A stretch of DNA of 64,000 nucleotides, taken from the NCBI GenBank assembly GCA_963383645.1, contig OY726557.1, positions 130,661,251-130,725,250 of the forward strand. Reading direction: 5' to 3'. The notes beneath the pieces were generated by a model. The model worked only from the letters and a program-made list of their open reading frames with translations. It was not told the origin of the DNA and made no database searches. Shown here one piece after another: positions 32,206 through 43,804 of this stretch; within the stretch, counting starts at the first letter, position 1, and the number at the start of each line of letters is the position of its first letter. A program made the translations under genes and the position numbers. This stretch comes from Muscardinus avellanarius (lineage: Eukaryota; Chordata; Mammalia; Rodentia; Gliridae).

Positions 32206-33585
32206 TGGTTTTTTTGTTTTTGTTTTTGTTGGGTTTTTTGTTTTGTTTTGGTACTGGGGATGGAACCCATGAACATTCTACCTCCAAGCTCTATCCCCAT
32301 CCCCAGCCCTATTTTTTTTTATTATTCTTTATATTGAAACATGATCTCATTAAGTTGGAGAGTGCTGAGACTGGCCTGAACCTGCCATCCTCCTGTCTCA
32401 GCCTCCCAAGTACTGGGATTACAAACAAAACATGCCTCACCTGTTTTGTTTATTAAATAACTGAAAATAGCTGGGCTATTTTGTACTTCCAGCATTTGGG
32501 AGGTTGAGACAAGAGGATCGCAATTCGCAGCCAGCCTCAACTATTTCTTGAGGCCCTTTGCAACTCAGTTAGACCTTGTTTCAAAATAAAGAAAGGGGTG
32601 GTAGAGCACGCTGTTTCAGCCAACTTCAGCCTTCTGCAACTTAGTAAGACTCTTTCAAAGAAAAGAATAAAAAATAGCCGGTTGTAGTGGTGCACATTTG
32701 TAATCCCCGCTTGGGAGTCGGAGACAGGAAGATTGGTTCGAAGCCTGCCTCTCTGGCTTAAGAGACCCTGTTTCCAAATAAAAATATAAAATAGGTCTGG
32801 GAGTGTAGCCCGGAGGTAGAAGGGTTTCCAGGAACCCCAGTACCACCAAAAAAATAAAATTAAATTAAAATTAAAAATAGCCTGGGAGTGTAGCTCAGAG
32901 GTAGAATGCCCCTGAGTTCAAACCCCAGTAACACAAAAATAAATAAACTAGGCATGGTGGTGCATGCTTGTAATCTCAACATTCAGGAGGCTGAGACAGG
33001 AGGATCGCTGTTTGCTGACAACCTCATCTACTTAGTGAGGCCCTTTGCAACTCAGTGAGACTCTGTTTCAAAATAAAGAATAAAATATCGGGCTAGGGGG
33101 TGTAGCTCAGAGGTAGAATGCCACCAGGGAGGTTCCATCCCCAGTACCACAAAATAAATAAATAAATAAATAAAACATTTTTTTTCTTTTCCTTTCTTTT
33201 TTTAGTGTGGTGGTGGTGGTGGTGGTAGTGTGGTGGTGGTGGTGGTGGTGGTGGTGGTGGTGTGTGTGTGTGTGTGTGTGTGTGTGTATCATTGGGGATG
33301 GAATCCAGGGGCATTCTACCTCCAAGCTACACCCCCAGCCTATTTTCCTTTTTTTTTAATTTAATTTTATAGCTGGGCGTGGTGGCCCACACTTGTAATC
33401 CCAGCATTCGGGAGGCTGAGACCTGGAGGATCACGTTTCTCGGACAGCCTCAGCTACTTAGTGAGGCCCTCTGCAACTCAGTGAGACCCAGTTTCAAAAT
33501 AAAGAATAAAAAATAGCTCGGAGATCAAATGCCCCTGGGTTCCATCCCAGACCCACAAAATAAATAAATAAATAAATAATAAAAT
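32205..33585. mobile_element. SINE field with (TGG)n/(TG)n
   Basis: Antisense dimers lie at about 32240-32440 and 33290-33345. Sense copies lie at about 32470-32590, 32676-32850 (GGGTTTCCAGGAACCCC subtype), 32946-33160 and 33373-33565. (TGG)n at 33205-33261 passes directly into (TG)n at 33261-33287 within an antisense SINE tail. Confidence 0.85.
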
Positions 33586-33589
33586 TTAA

Positions 33590-34592
33590 TTTTATTATTT
33601 ATTTATTTATTTATTTATAGATCTGGGGAAAAAACCGAGGGGCATTCAACCTCTGAGCTACACCCCCTGTCCTATTTTTTATTCTTTATTTTGAAACAGG
33701 ATCTCACTAAGTTGCGGAGGGCTTCACTAAGTAGTGGAGGCTGTCTGTGATGTACCAGTATTGGGAATGACCTAGGAAGATTTGGGAAAGCTCTGATTAT
33801 TAATATATTTCAAAAGAAAATAATTGATATATTTCAAAATAGTTGTGTCAAAATGGCGGCAGACATGGTAAAGGAAGGACTTGATTTCTGCCTAAAACAG
33901 GCAGCTATTCCAATGTAAATTAACCTAGCCCAAAGCAATTAACCAGTCTATAGGAGAGGAGAACTAGGCCTGTCTCTATCTAAAGACAGATCTACATGAT
34001 TGGATAAGCCAGCTAAGATGGTAGGAGGGGTCGACCTTCATGAAGACACCTTGCCACCTTGCTGGGGGAGGTACCTTACAGGGTTAAGGGGAGGTACGTA
34101 CCTTACAGGGACGTTCACTACGTCAGAAATACGTAAACAAGATGGAGGTCATGGGTATAAAAAGTCCGGTCCACATGTAAGCCCTTTGGTGTACTCATTC
34201 GAGTCATCCCCTCATGCCATTCTGGCATGGGGCTGTATTTCTATTTTCTGTATTTCTGAGTCATCCCCTCATGCATTCTGGCATGGGGCTGTATTTCTAT
34301 TTCTGTGTATTTCTATCTTTCTAACAAACTTCTTTAAATCTTCAGCAACGGTCCAAGCTATGCATATTTATTCTTAGCTTAGGACAAGAATCCAAGGTTT
34401 TTTCTTCTGTTTGGGGTCGTTTGGGGTTTTGTTATGGGTTGGGGGAAAGTGTGTCCGGGACCCTAGCAGGGGTCCCCGGGAAACGGTTTCCACAAACCAT
34501 ATTCTCCCAATCTGTAACATGTGAACTGTGATCCTCCGGTCTCGGCCTCCCAAATGCTGGGATTGCAAGCTTGTGCCACGATGCCCAGCTTT
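33590..34592 (-). mobile_element. Antisense SINE split by a solo LTR
   Basis: The antisense SINE runs from about 33605 to 33750 and resumes at 34525 as ACTGTGATCCTCCGGTCTC, ending near 34592. Removing the LTR and one copy of TGTGA restores the SINE reading GAGGCTGTCTGTGAACTGTGATCC. This is unambiguous evidence that the LTR is younger than this SINE. Confidence 0.93.
33751..34519 (+). mobile_element. Solo LTR of an endogenous retrovirus (family X), copy 1
   Basis: 769-bp LTR, TGTACCAGTATTGGG to CTGTAACA, with a 5-bp duplication TGTGA at 33746-33750 and 34520-34524. It has a YY1-like CAAAATGGCGGC near 33849 and TATAAAA near 34155. The polyadenylation hexamer is mutated to AACAAA (about 34323). 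The predicted R region carries an internal duplication of about 57-60 bp (CATGCCATTCTGGCATGGGG repeated). Relative to copy 2 it also has an extra 24-bp-scale repeat near 33810-33838. There is no internal viral sequence and no coding capacity. The family name is unknown to me. Confidence 0.9.
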
Positions 34593-35510
34593 CTATTTTT
34601 ATTTTGAAACAGAATCTTGCTAAGTTAATGAGTCTCACTATTTGCTGAGGCTCTCCTTGAACCTGCAATCTTCCTTTCTCAGCCTCCCAAGTACTAGGAC
34701 TACAAGCATGTCCCACCACACCTGGCTTTAAATTTTGTTCTTGAGATGGGCGTGGTGGGTGGTGGTGGTGCATGCTTTTAATGCCAGCATTTGGGAGGCT
34801 GAGACAGAAGAATCACAGTTTGCGGAGAGCCTCAGCTACTACTTAGCGAGGCCCTTTGCAACTCGGTAAGACCCTGTTTCAAAATAAAGAATAGAAAATA
34901 GGACTGGAGGTATAGCTCAGAGGTAGAATGCCCCTGGGTTCCATCCCCAGTACCACCAAAAAAAATTTTTTGTTGTTTTTGTTCTTGAGGCCAAGGGTAT
35001 AGTTCAGGGGTAGAGCACTTGCCTAGCTATAAGTAGTAAATGGTGTGGGGCATGATGAGTCATGCCTGTAATCCCAGCACTTGGGAGGCAGAGATAGGAA
35101 GATCACAGGTTCAAAGCCAGCCTTGGCAATTTAACAAGGCCCTCAGAAACTCAGTGAAACAGCAAGAGGTATAACTCAAACACCCCTGAGTTTAACTCCC
35201 AGTTTCACAAAAAAATAAAATAGAGAATTAGGTGAGATCTAGCTAGATACCTCCATCAAATAATGATTAGAAGAGGAAAAGGAAGTTTGTTGAGGTGGCT
35301 CAGCTACTCAGCATCCTGAGGCAGGAGCATCACAAGGTCAAGGTCAGATCTCGCCATTTAGCAAGACCTTACCAAATACAATAAAAATAGAGTAACAAAA
35401 TAAAATGGCAGGATGCCAGCCGTGGTGGCATACACTTGTAATCCCAGCATTTGGAAGGCTAAAATAGGAGGATGGCAGTTCGCCTCCCAAGCGCTGGGAT
35501 TACTTTGACT
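34592..35510. mobile_element. SINE field
   Basis: An antisense monomer lies at about 34592-34728. Sense copies lie at about 34745-34965, 35040-35205, 35285-35400 (degraded) and 35417-35500. A partial ID-like start lies near 34985-35025. Confidence 0.8.
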
Positions 35511-35512
35511 AT

Positions 35513-35519
35513 TTCTCTC

Positions 35520-35594
<75 letters not shown>
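35513..35594. repeat. (CT)n plus poly(T)
   Basis: A pyrimidine tract of CT units (35513-35565) continues into about 29 T's. It forms the tail of the antisense SINE that follows. Confidence 0.95.
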
Positions 35595-35719
35595 GGTACT
35601 GGGGATGGAACCCAGGGGCATTCTACCTCCAAACTACACCCCCAGCCCTATTTTTTAGTGTGTGTGTGTGGTACTGGGGGTAGAATGCAGAGGCTTTCTA
35701 CCTCCGGACTATACTCCCA

Positions 35720-35814
<95 letters not shown>

Positions 35815-36595
35815 TATTTATTTATTGGGAAACAGGGTCTCACTAAGTAGCTGAGACTGGCTTCAAACCTGAGTGATCCTCCTGTCTCAGCCTCCCAAGC
35901 GCTGGGATTACAAGCGTACACCACCACACCTGGCTATTTTTTATTCTTTATTTTGAAACAGGGTCTCACTGAGTTGCAAAGGGCCTCACTAAGTAGCTGA
36001 GGCTGGCTTTGAAACTGCGGCATACCCCTATCTCAACCTTTCAAATGCTGGGATTACAAGCGTGCGCCACCACGCCCAGCTCGGCTACCATTTTTTAAAT
36101 AGTAAAGATGACTGCAAAAGAACCTCCTACTATGGGGTATCTGCCTTTGCTTGTGGTCCAGACAACCTGAGGGTTTTTGGTTGTTGTTGTTGTTTCATAT
36201 TTTGGTACTGAGGATTGAACTCAGGGGCATTCTACCTGAGGCATACTCCCAGCCCTATTTATTTTTCTATTTTGGAACAAGTTCTTACTAAATTACTGAG
36301 CACTGGACTCAGACTTGTTATTCTTCTGTCTCAGCCTCCCAAGTACTAAGACTTATAAGCATATGCCACTGCACCCCACTAAAAGATTATGTGTTTATGT
36401 GATACTGGGGATTGAACCCAGGGGCATTCTACCTCTGAGCTACACACCTACCCCTACTTCTTGTTCTTTATTTTGAAACAGGGTCTCACTAAGTGGCAAA
36501 AGGCCTCACTATGTGTCTGAGCCTGGCTACAAATCTGCGATCCTCCTTTCAAGTCCTGAGATTATAAATGTGTGACACCGCACCCCACTAAAAGA
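35595..36595 (-). mobile_element. Antisense SINEs with (AC)n/(AT)n
   Basis: Antisense copies lie at about 35595-35935 (interrupted), 35936-36082, 36200-36380 and 36395-36590. Inside the first lies an (AC)n tract at 35720-35765 joined to (AT)n at 35765-35807, so the copy is split by an expanded microsatellite. Confidence 0.85.
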
Positions 36596-37433
36596 TTTTT
36601 TATGTCACTGCAAGAGATAGGAATAGCTAAATGTTTTTTTCTGCTCTCACACACTCAGTGCAGCACAGAAGGGTTCTGTGGCCAGATTTGGGAGAGGAGG
36701 TGTTTCCCCACCCACCGAGCAGTTCTCCAGCAAATACCAGATGGGTGTCCTCTAGTTCAATCCAATTTTTTTTTTTTTTTTTCGGGTCTGGGGATGGAAC
36801 CCAGGGACATTTGACCTCTGAGCCACACCCCCTGCCCTATTTTTATTCTTTATTTTGAAACAGGGTCTCACTAAGTTGCAGAGGGCCTCACTAAGTAGCT
36901 GAGGCTGTCCGCGAACTGTGATCCTCTGGTCTCAGCCTCCCAAATACTGGGATTTACAGGCTTGCGCCACCACTCCCAGCTTAATTCAATTCTGACTTGA
37001 AGTAAGTCTACTGGAGGTAGGATCTGACCCCACAGGCCCAGCCTCTGAGACTGACCCACACTTCCCACACCGATTACAAATACTAGGTCAGAAATATACT
37101 CTGAACAACACACTATCAATTGGGGTTCCCACAAACTCTTCTTTGGGTTTAAGTTGCTAGGCTGGCTCACAGAGCTCAGAGACCAATAATTACTAGTTTG
37201 TTATAAAGAATATTAGAAGCTGGACGTAGTGGTGGATGCTTGTAATCTCAGCATTCAGGAGGCTGAGACAGGAGGATCGTGCAGGTTCGAAGCCAGCCTC
37301 AGCTACTTAGTGAGGCCCTTTGCAACTCAGTAAGACCCTGTTTCAAAATAAAGAATAAAAAATAGGGCTGGGGGTGTACATTGGAGGTAGAATGTCCCTA
37401 GGTTCCATCCCCAGTACCAAATATATATTATGT

Positions 37434-37435
<2 letters not shown>

Positions 37436-37474
<39 letters not shown>
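37436..37474. repeat. (AT)n microsatellite
   Basis: About 19 AT units in the tail of a sense SINE. Confidence 0.95.
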
Positions 37475-37477
<3 letters not shown>

Positions 37478-37609
37478 GCTAGGTATATTGGTGCTTGCTC
37501 ATAATCCCAGCAACAGCTACTCAGGAGGCTAAAACAGGAGGATTATATAAATTGGAGGACAGCCTGAGCAACTAGTGTGAGCCTGTTTCAAAATAAGATA
37601 AAAAAGGGA

Positions 37610-37695
37610 CAGGTTTGGGGATGTAGCTCAGTGGTAGAGCATTTGCCTAGCATATGAAAGGTCCTGAGTTGAATACCAAGTACTACAAAGTAAAA
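37610..37695 (+). mobile_element. Full-length ID monomer
   Basis: Keeps the ID centre (GCATTTGCCTAGCATATGAAAGG) and a tRNA-like A box GGGGATGTAGCTCAGTGGTAG. It ends in AGTACTACAAAG. Confidence 0.85.
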
Positions 37696-38122
37696 TTAAT
37701 ATTACAAAGGATACTGATGAAAAGCCAGATGGAAGAGATGGACAGGGGTGTGGAGAAAGGCACAGAGCTTCCATATCCCTGAATATATCTGTATGTTCAG
37801 CTATCCCAAATTTCCCTGAACTCAGCCCTCGTGGGGGTTTTATGGAGGTCTCAATCCATAGGCAGGATTTATTATATTATTGGTTATCGACTTAACCTTC
37901 AGTCCCATTCTCCATCGCAGAGACTGAAAAGTGGAGCTGAAAGTTCCAGCACCCTAGTCTAGACTTGGTCTTCCTTACCACAGGCTCCCATCCTGAAGCA
38001 CCCCAAGGGCCCCCAGTCATCTCATTAGCATACCAAGGCCCTTATCACTCCCAGAGACTCCAAGGGCTTTAGAAGTTGTGGGGCAGAGACCATATATATA
38101 TTTTTATGTCACTATACATATA

Positions 38123-38123
<1 letters not shown>

Positions 38124-38168
<45 letters not shown>

Positions 38169-39380
38169 TACTGGGGGTGGAACCCAGAGGCTTTCTACCC
38201 CTCTGGGCTACACTCCCAGACCTATTTTTTATATTTTATTTGGAAACAGGGTCTCAATACGTTGCTGAGAGCCTCACTAAGTAGCTGAGGCTGGCTTTCT
38301 CCTGTCTCAGCCTCCCAAGTGCGGGGATTACAAGCATGCGCCACCACGCCCAGCTTTATGTCACAATATTACATTGCAAAAGTGGGTGTCATCTTCAGTT
38401 CAAATAGCTACAGTCACAGACAATAAAGGAAAAAATTGTAAAGAAGGCCATGCCTAGAAGAAAACGGAGGAGTTATTAGGAAGAGAGAAAGGGCATAAAA
38501 GACATTGAGTAATGTCTTTCCCCACGTAACTTTCCCAAAGTCAAAGAAACAAGCAAGAAATGAATGGAATGGAAAAGTACTTTCCCATCAAACATTGCTA
38601 CATCAAAAAACACCTCAGCCCTGGGATCCATGCCTGTGATCCCAGTACTTGGACAGCTGAGATAGGAAGATTGCAGGTTTGAGGCCAGCATCCGCAATTT
38701 TTTTTTTTTTTTTTTTTTTGCGGGTCTGGGAGTGAAACCCAAGGGCATTCAACCTCCAAGCTACGCCCTCTTCCCTATTTTTTATTCTTTATTTTGAAAA
38801 AGGGTCCCACTAAGTTGCGAAGGGCCTCACTAAGTAGCTGAGGCTGCCGGCGAACCGTAATCCTCCTGTCTCTGCCTCCCAAATGCTAGGATTACAAGCG
38901 TGCACCACCACGCCTTGCTAGCCTCAGCAATTTAGCAAGACCCTGTTTCAAAACAAAAAATAAGAAGGTCTGGGATGTAGCTCGGAGGTAGAATGTCCCT
39001 GAGTTCAATCCTCAATGCCAGATATATATACACGCGCACATATAAAATGAAGGAAGCTTTGTGGCGCACACTTGTAATCCTAGTACTTGGGAGTCTGAGA
39101 TAGGAGGATTGCAGGTTCGTGACCAGCCTTAAGTACTTAGTGAGGCCCTTCACAACTTAGTGAGATTATGTTTCAAAATAAAGAATAAAAAATAGGCTGG
39201 GCGTGGAGGCACACACTTGTAATCCCAGTTCTTGGGAGGCTAAGACAGGAGGATTGTGTAGGTTCGAAGCCAGGCTTGGCTACTTACTGAGGCTCTCAGC
39301 CACTCAGTGAGACCCTGTTTCCAAATAAAGAATAAAAAATAGGGCTGGGGGTCTAGCTCAGAGGTAGAATGCCCCTAGGT
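38124..39380. mobile_element. SINEs with (TG)n and one SINE nested in another
   Basis: (TG)n lies at 38124-38168, followed by an antisense dimer to 38356. 38357-38600 is low-copy. A sense SINE starting near 38600 is split by an antisense dimer (about 38698-38920), with duplication CCGCAATTT/CAGCAATTT, and resumes to about 39020. Sense copies lie at about 39050-39190 and 39195-39380. Confidence 0.85.
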
Positions 39381-39383
39381 TTA

Positions 39384-39503
39384 TTTTTATTTTTTGAAGA
39401 TTTAAAAAAGTTTATTAGAAAGATAGAAATACAGAAAATAGAAATACAGCCCCATGCCAAAATGGCTTGGGGTGGGGGGGAGTGACTCGAAATGAATACA
39501 CCC
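39384..39503 (-). mobile_element. R-region retrocopy of LTR family X (antisense), inside a SINE
   Basis: Read on the minus strand it begins GGGTGTATTCATTTCGAGTC and ends CTTTTTTAAATCTTCA followed by an A-rich tail. These limits are the predicted cap site and poly(A) site of LTR family X. No U3 or U5 sequence is present. It sits within the ID half of a sense SINE (left part ends GCCCCTAGGTT, right part resumes CCCAGTACTGCAATA). A few SINE bases are missing at the junction, and I see no clear TSD. Confidence 0.75.
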
Positions 39504-39544
39504 AGTACTGCAATAAACAAATAAATAAATCTGTCTTTTTGTAT

Positions 39545-40800
39545 GCTCATGAATTGTTTGAAAGATGAGTCAGGATTAGAAGGTTGGGACTTCCAGCCTC
39601 ACCCTGGAAAGGTTACAGTGATCACGAATGGCTAATGACTTAATCAGACATGCTTATGTAACGGGACCTTCCAAAAACCCCAAAGGACAGGGTTTGAAGA
39701 GCTTCTGCCAAGCCCAGCATGTGGAGGTTTCAGGAGGATGGAGCATGCGGAGAGGACATGGAGCCCCTTCTTCCATACTTTACCTTCTGCATCTCTTCAC
39801 CTGGTATGTATTGGTATCCTTTGTTGTATTATTTATTTATTTATTCGTGTGGTGCTGAGGACTGAACCCAGGGGCATTCTACTCCCAGGTATACCCCCAA
39901 GCCCTATTTTATTTTTATTTTGTTTATTTATTTATTTATTTTGTGGTACTGGGATGGAACCCAGGGGCATTCTACCTCTGACCTATACCCTCAGCCCTAT
40001 TTTATTCTTTATTTTGAAACAGGATTTCACTAAGTTGCGGAGGGCCTCACAAGTTGCTGAGGCTGGCCTAGAACCTGTGAGTTTCCTGTCTCAGCCTCCC
40101 AAGTGCTGGGATTACAAGTGTGCACCATCACGCCCAGCTCTTTATTTTTATTTTGAAATAGGGTCTCACTAAGTTGATAAGAGTCTCACCACTTGCTGAG
40201 GTTGTCCTCCAACCTGAGATCTTCCTGTCTTAATCTTTCAACTACTGGGTTCACAGGGGTGGGTCACTATGCCTGGCTGGGATGTTCTTTATAATAAACC
40301 TTAAACACTAAGTGTTCCAGACATGGTGATGCACACCTGTAATCCCAGGAGGATCACAGGTTGGAGACCAGCCTCAGAAACCTAGTTTTACTAGATCCTG
40401 CTTCAAAATAAAAATAAAATAGGGCTGGAGGTGTAGCTCAGAGGTGGAACACCCTTGAGTTCAATCACCAGTACCAAAAAGGAAAATAATAATAATAATA
40501 ATAAGTATTTCTCTGAGTTCCACAAGGTGCTCTAGCAAATTAATGGAAACTGAGGAGGGGTCTCAGGAATGTGAGTTTCTAGTGGGCAGTCAGAGCATGG
40601 GTAAACAAAGCCTGGGGCTTGTGATTGGCATCTGAAAGGGGAGGGGCAGTCTTGGGGGCTGAGCTCCTAACCTGTGGGGATCTGACAGGCGGACTGAATT
40701 GGATGAGGGGACTCCACCGATGGCTGGCTTGGTTATTTGGTATTTGGGGGAAACTACCGCATCTTTGGTCACAGAAGTCTTTGGTATTGATTGTCACGTG
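39545..40800 (+). mobile_element. Ancient LTR, sense, in three pieces
   Basis: Pieces at about 39545-39830, 40266-40318 and 40500-40800 form one sense LTR of the family seen in antisense at 36.6-38.1 kb. Matching order: CCTTCCAAAAACCCCAAAGG, a TTTATAATAAACC poly(A) region, TCTGAGTTCCACAAGGTGC, GTGATTGGCATCTGAAAGGGG, ACCTGTGGGGATCTGACAGG. Antisense SINEs (39836-40265) and a sense SINE (40318-40495) interrupt it. Confidence 0.75.
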
Positions 40801-40847
40801 GAAGTAGGATAAACTGAATTTAGTTTTTTTTTTTTCTCAATATATTC

Positions 40848-41125
40848 TTGAAGCTCTGTTCATCCTATTTAGTAACCTCATTTAAGGGGCAATCAGTGAG
40901 AGAAGTCCTCCCTCAGAATATATATCAACTGAATACCCGAGAACTGACACAGAAGACAAACCACAGCATAATGAAACACTGGAGAGCATCCAGCCAAATG
41001 AAACCCTCAGCATTAAAAACAGCCATACTGAAAAGAAACACAAGAATATAACGAATGTGGAAAGACCTTTAGTCTAAAACAATACATCATGATGCTGAGC
41101 GGAACGCACGTTGCAGAGAATGGCA
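40848..41125 (+). pseudogene. C2H2 zinc-finger gene fragment, decayed (5' part)
   Basis: In the frame of GAATGTGGAAAGACCTTTAG (about 41053) the translation reads YNECGKTFSLKQY. This is the finger pattern C-x2-C-G-K-x-F-S with the first Cys replaced by Tyr. Upstream sequence has the Lys/His/Thr-rich look of a zinc-finger spacer, but a stop and a frame change separate it from the finger. The second half of the finger lacks one His, so the fragment cannot fold a canonical finger. It probably belongs to the same locus as 44745-46130. Confidence 0.55.
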
Positions 41126-41154
41126 TCTAAGTGCTCAAAATGCCCAAGGGTTCC

Positions 41155-41948
41155 ATGGTAGCTGGGAGCGGCGGTGCGCGCTTGCAATCCCAGTACCCGA
41201 GTAGTGGTCTCCCAAGAGGCTGAGACAGGTGGGTCACAGGTTTTTGTTTTGTTTCGTTTTGTTCTCTTTAGTTTTGTGGTACTGGGGATGGAACCCAGGG
41301 GCATTCTACCTCTGAGTTACACCTCCAGCCCTATTTTTTATTCTCTTATTTTTGAAACAGGGCTTTACTGAATTGAAAAGGGACTCACTAATTAGCTGGG
41401 GCTGTCCTCTAACTGTGGTCCTCCTGTCTCAGCCTCCCAAAAGCTGGGATTACAAGCATGCGCCATCACGCCCTGACCCGGATCACAGGTTTTCAGCTGG
41501 CCTCAGCAACATGAGACCTTCTGCAACTTAGTGAGACCCTGTCTTGAAACAAACAAACAAAAACAAACAACAACAACAAAAAAATAGGGCTGGGCATGTA
41601 GCTCAGAGGTAAAATGCCCCTGAGTCCAATCGCCAGAAGCACAAAATAAAATAGTTCTCATTTTACTCCAAAAAATGTCTTGCTCTCTCTTTTTTCTTTG
41701 TCTTTAGTTTTTTTGGTATGATGCTGTGGATTGGACCCACAGGCATTTTACCACTGAACTATAACCCCAGCCCTTCTTATTTTTTTTGTTCTGTAACAAG
41801 GTCTCACTTGGTTGCTGAGAGTCTTACTAAATTATCGGCTAGTCTTGAACCTGCAATCTTCCTGTCTCAGTCCACCAAAATACTGGGATTATGGGTATGT
41901 GCCACCATACCCAGATTTTTCTTCTCTTTCTTTTTCTCTTTCTTCCTT

Positions 41949-41998
<50 letters not shown>

Positions 41999-42596
41999 TA
42001 TTGAGGACTGAATGTTGGGTCTCTGGCATGTTCAACAGAGTGAAAATCCCATCCCTCCAAATGTTCTCTTGAATTCCATCTTTCATTCTACATTTAAGAA
42101 GCCATATAAGACTAGGCGTGGTGGTGTACATGTGTAATCCTGGTACTTAAAAGACAGAGACAGAAGGATCATAAGTTTGTGAGGCCAGCCTCAGCAATCT
42201 AGTAAGATTCTCAGCAACTTAGTGAGACCCTATTTCAAAATAAAAATAACCTGAGTGTGGTAGCACACACTTGTAACTCCAGTACTTAGGAGGCTGAGAC
42301 TGGAGAATCACGGATTCTTGGCCAGCCATAGCAATTTGTGAGGCCCTCCACAACTTTGTGAGACCCTGTTTCAAAATAAAGAATAAACCAGGTTTGGTGG
42401 CACACGCTTGTAATCCCAGTGCTTGGGAGGCTGAGACAGGAAGATAGGACAGGTTTGAAGCCAGCCTCAGCTACTTAATGAGGCTTTCATACTTTAGTGA
42501 GACCCTGTTTTAAAATAAAGTATAAAATAAGTCTAGGAGTAGAGCCCATAAGTAGAAAAGCCCCTAGGTTCCACCCTCCAGAACCACACACAAAAA

Positions 42597-42634
<38 letters not shown>

Positions 42635-42701
42635 TGATGATGATGATGATGGGGTTAGGGATATTGCTCGAAGGTAGAATGCTTGAGTTCAATCCCCAAA
42701 T

Positions 42702-42754
<53 letters not shown>

Positions 42755-43193
42755 AAAAAGGTCTGGGGGTTTAGCTTGGAAGTAGAATGTCCCTGGGTTA
42801 AATCATTGGTACCACCCGGGCGCGGTGGTGCACGCTTGTAATCCCTGCACTTGGGAGGCTGAGACAGGAGGATCGCACAGGTTCGAAGCCAGCCTCAGCT
42901 GGCTTGAGACTCTGTTTCCAAATAAAAATATAAAATAGGGCTGGGAGTATAGCCCGGAGATAGAAGGCCCCTGGGTTCCATCTCCAGTATCAAAAAAAAA
43001 AAAAAAAAAAAAATCATTGGTACCAGAAAGTAGAAGAGGAGAAAGGAAAGGAGGACGAGGCAACTGTATAAAAGTGATAAATATGACTGGCCATGGTGGC
43101 ACATCCTATAATCCCACTACTCAAGAGGCTGAGACAGGAGGATCACAGGTTTGAGGCCAATGTCAGCAATTTAGTAAGACATGTTTCAGAGAT

Positions 43194-43224
<31 letters not shown>

Positions 43225-43298
43225 GTGTGGCACTGGGGGTTGAACCCAGAGGCATTCTGCCTCCAACTATACCCCAACCCTATTTTATTTTATATATT

Positions 43299-43333
<35 letters not shown>

Positions 43334-43765
43334 TTTGGTGGTACTGGGTTTCCTGGAAGCCCTTCTACCTCCCACGGGCTACACTCCCAGACCTATTTTA
43401 TACTTTTTTTTTTTTTTTAATGTGGAAACAGGGTCTCTTAAGCCAGCGCATGGATGGCTTCGAACCTAGGAGATCCTCCTGTCTCTGGCTCCCAAGTGCG
43501 GGGATTACAAGCATGCGCCACCACGCCCGGCTTTATTTTATTTTAAAACAGAGTCTTAGTTGGGCGTGGTGGTACATGCTTGTAACCTCAGCATTCGGGA
43601 GGCTGAGACCAGAGGATCGTGGTTCACAGACAGCCTCAGCTACTTAGTGAGGCCCTTTGCAACTTAGTGAGACCCAGTTTTAAAATAAAGAATAAAAAAA
43701 TAGGGCAGAGGGTGTAGCTCAGAGGGTAGAATGCCCCTGGATTCCATCCCCAGACCCACAAAAAA

Positions 43766-43804
<39 letters not shown>

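Larger units (their letters stand above)
36640..38090 (-). mobile_element. Ancient LTR, antisense, in three pieces
   Basis: Pieces at about 36655-36770, 36981-37205 and 37700-38090 read in order as one antisense LTR. Diagnostic phrases are GATCTGACCCCACAGG, AAAGTTCCAGCACCC, GGGGGTTTTATGGAGG and CATCTCATTAGCATA. An antisense SINE (36771-36980) and two or three sense SINE/ID copies with an (AT)n tract (37206-37695) separate the pieces. The same family occurs in sense at 39545-40800. I recognise it as an old mammalian LTR but do not assign a family name. Confidence 0.75.

Noticed and set aside
40579..40807. Short frames on both strands suggesting a gene
   Set aside because: They fall inside the 3' part of the ancient LTR and break in the antisense copy at 36.6-37.2 kb.
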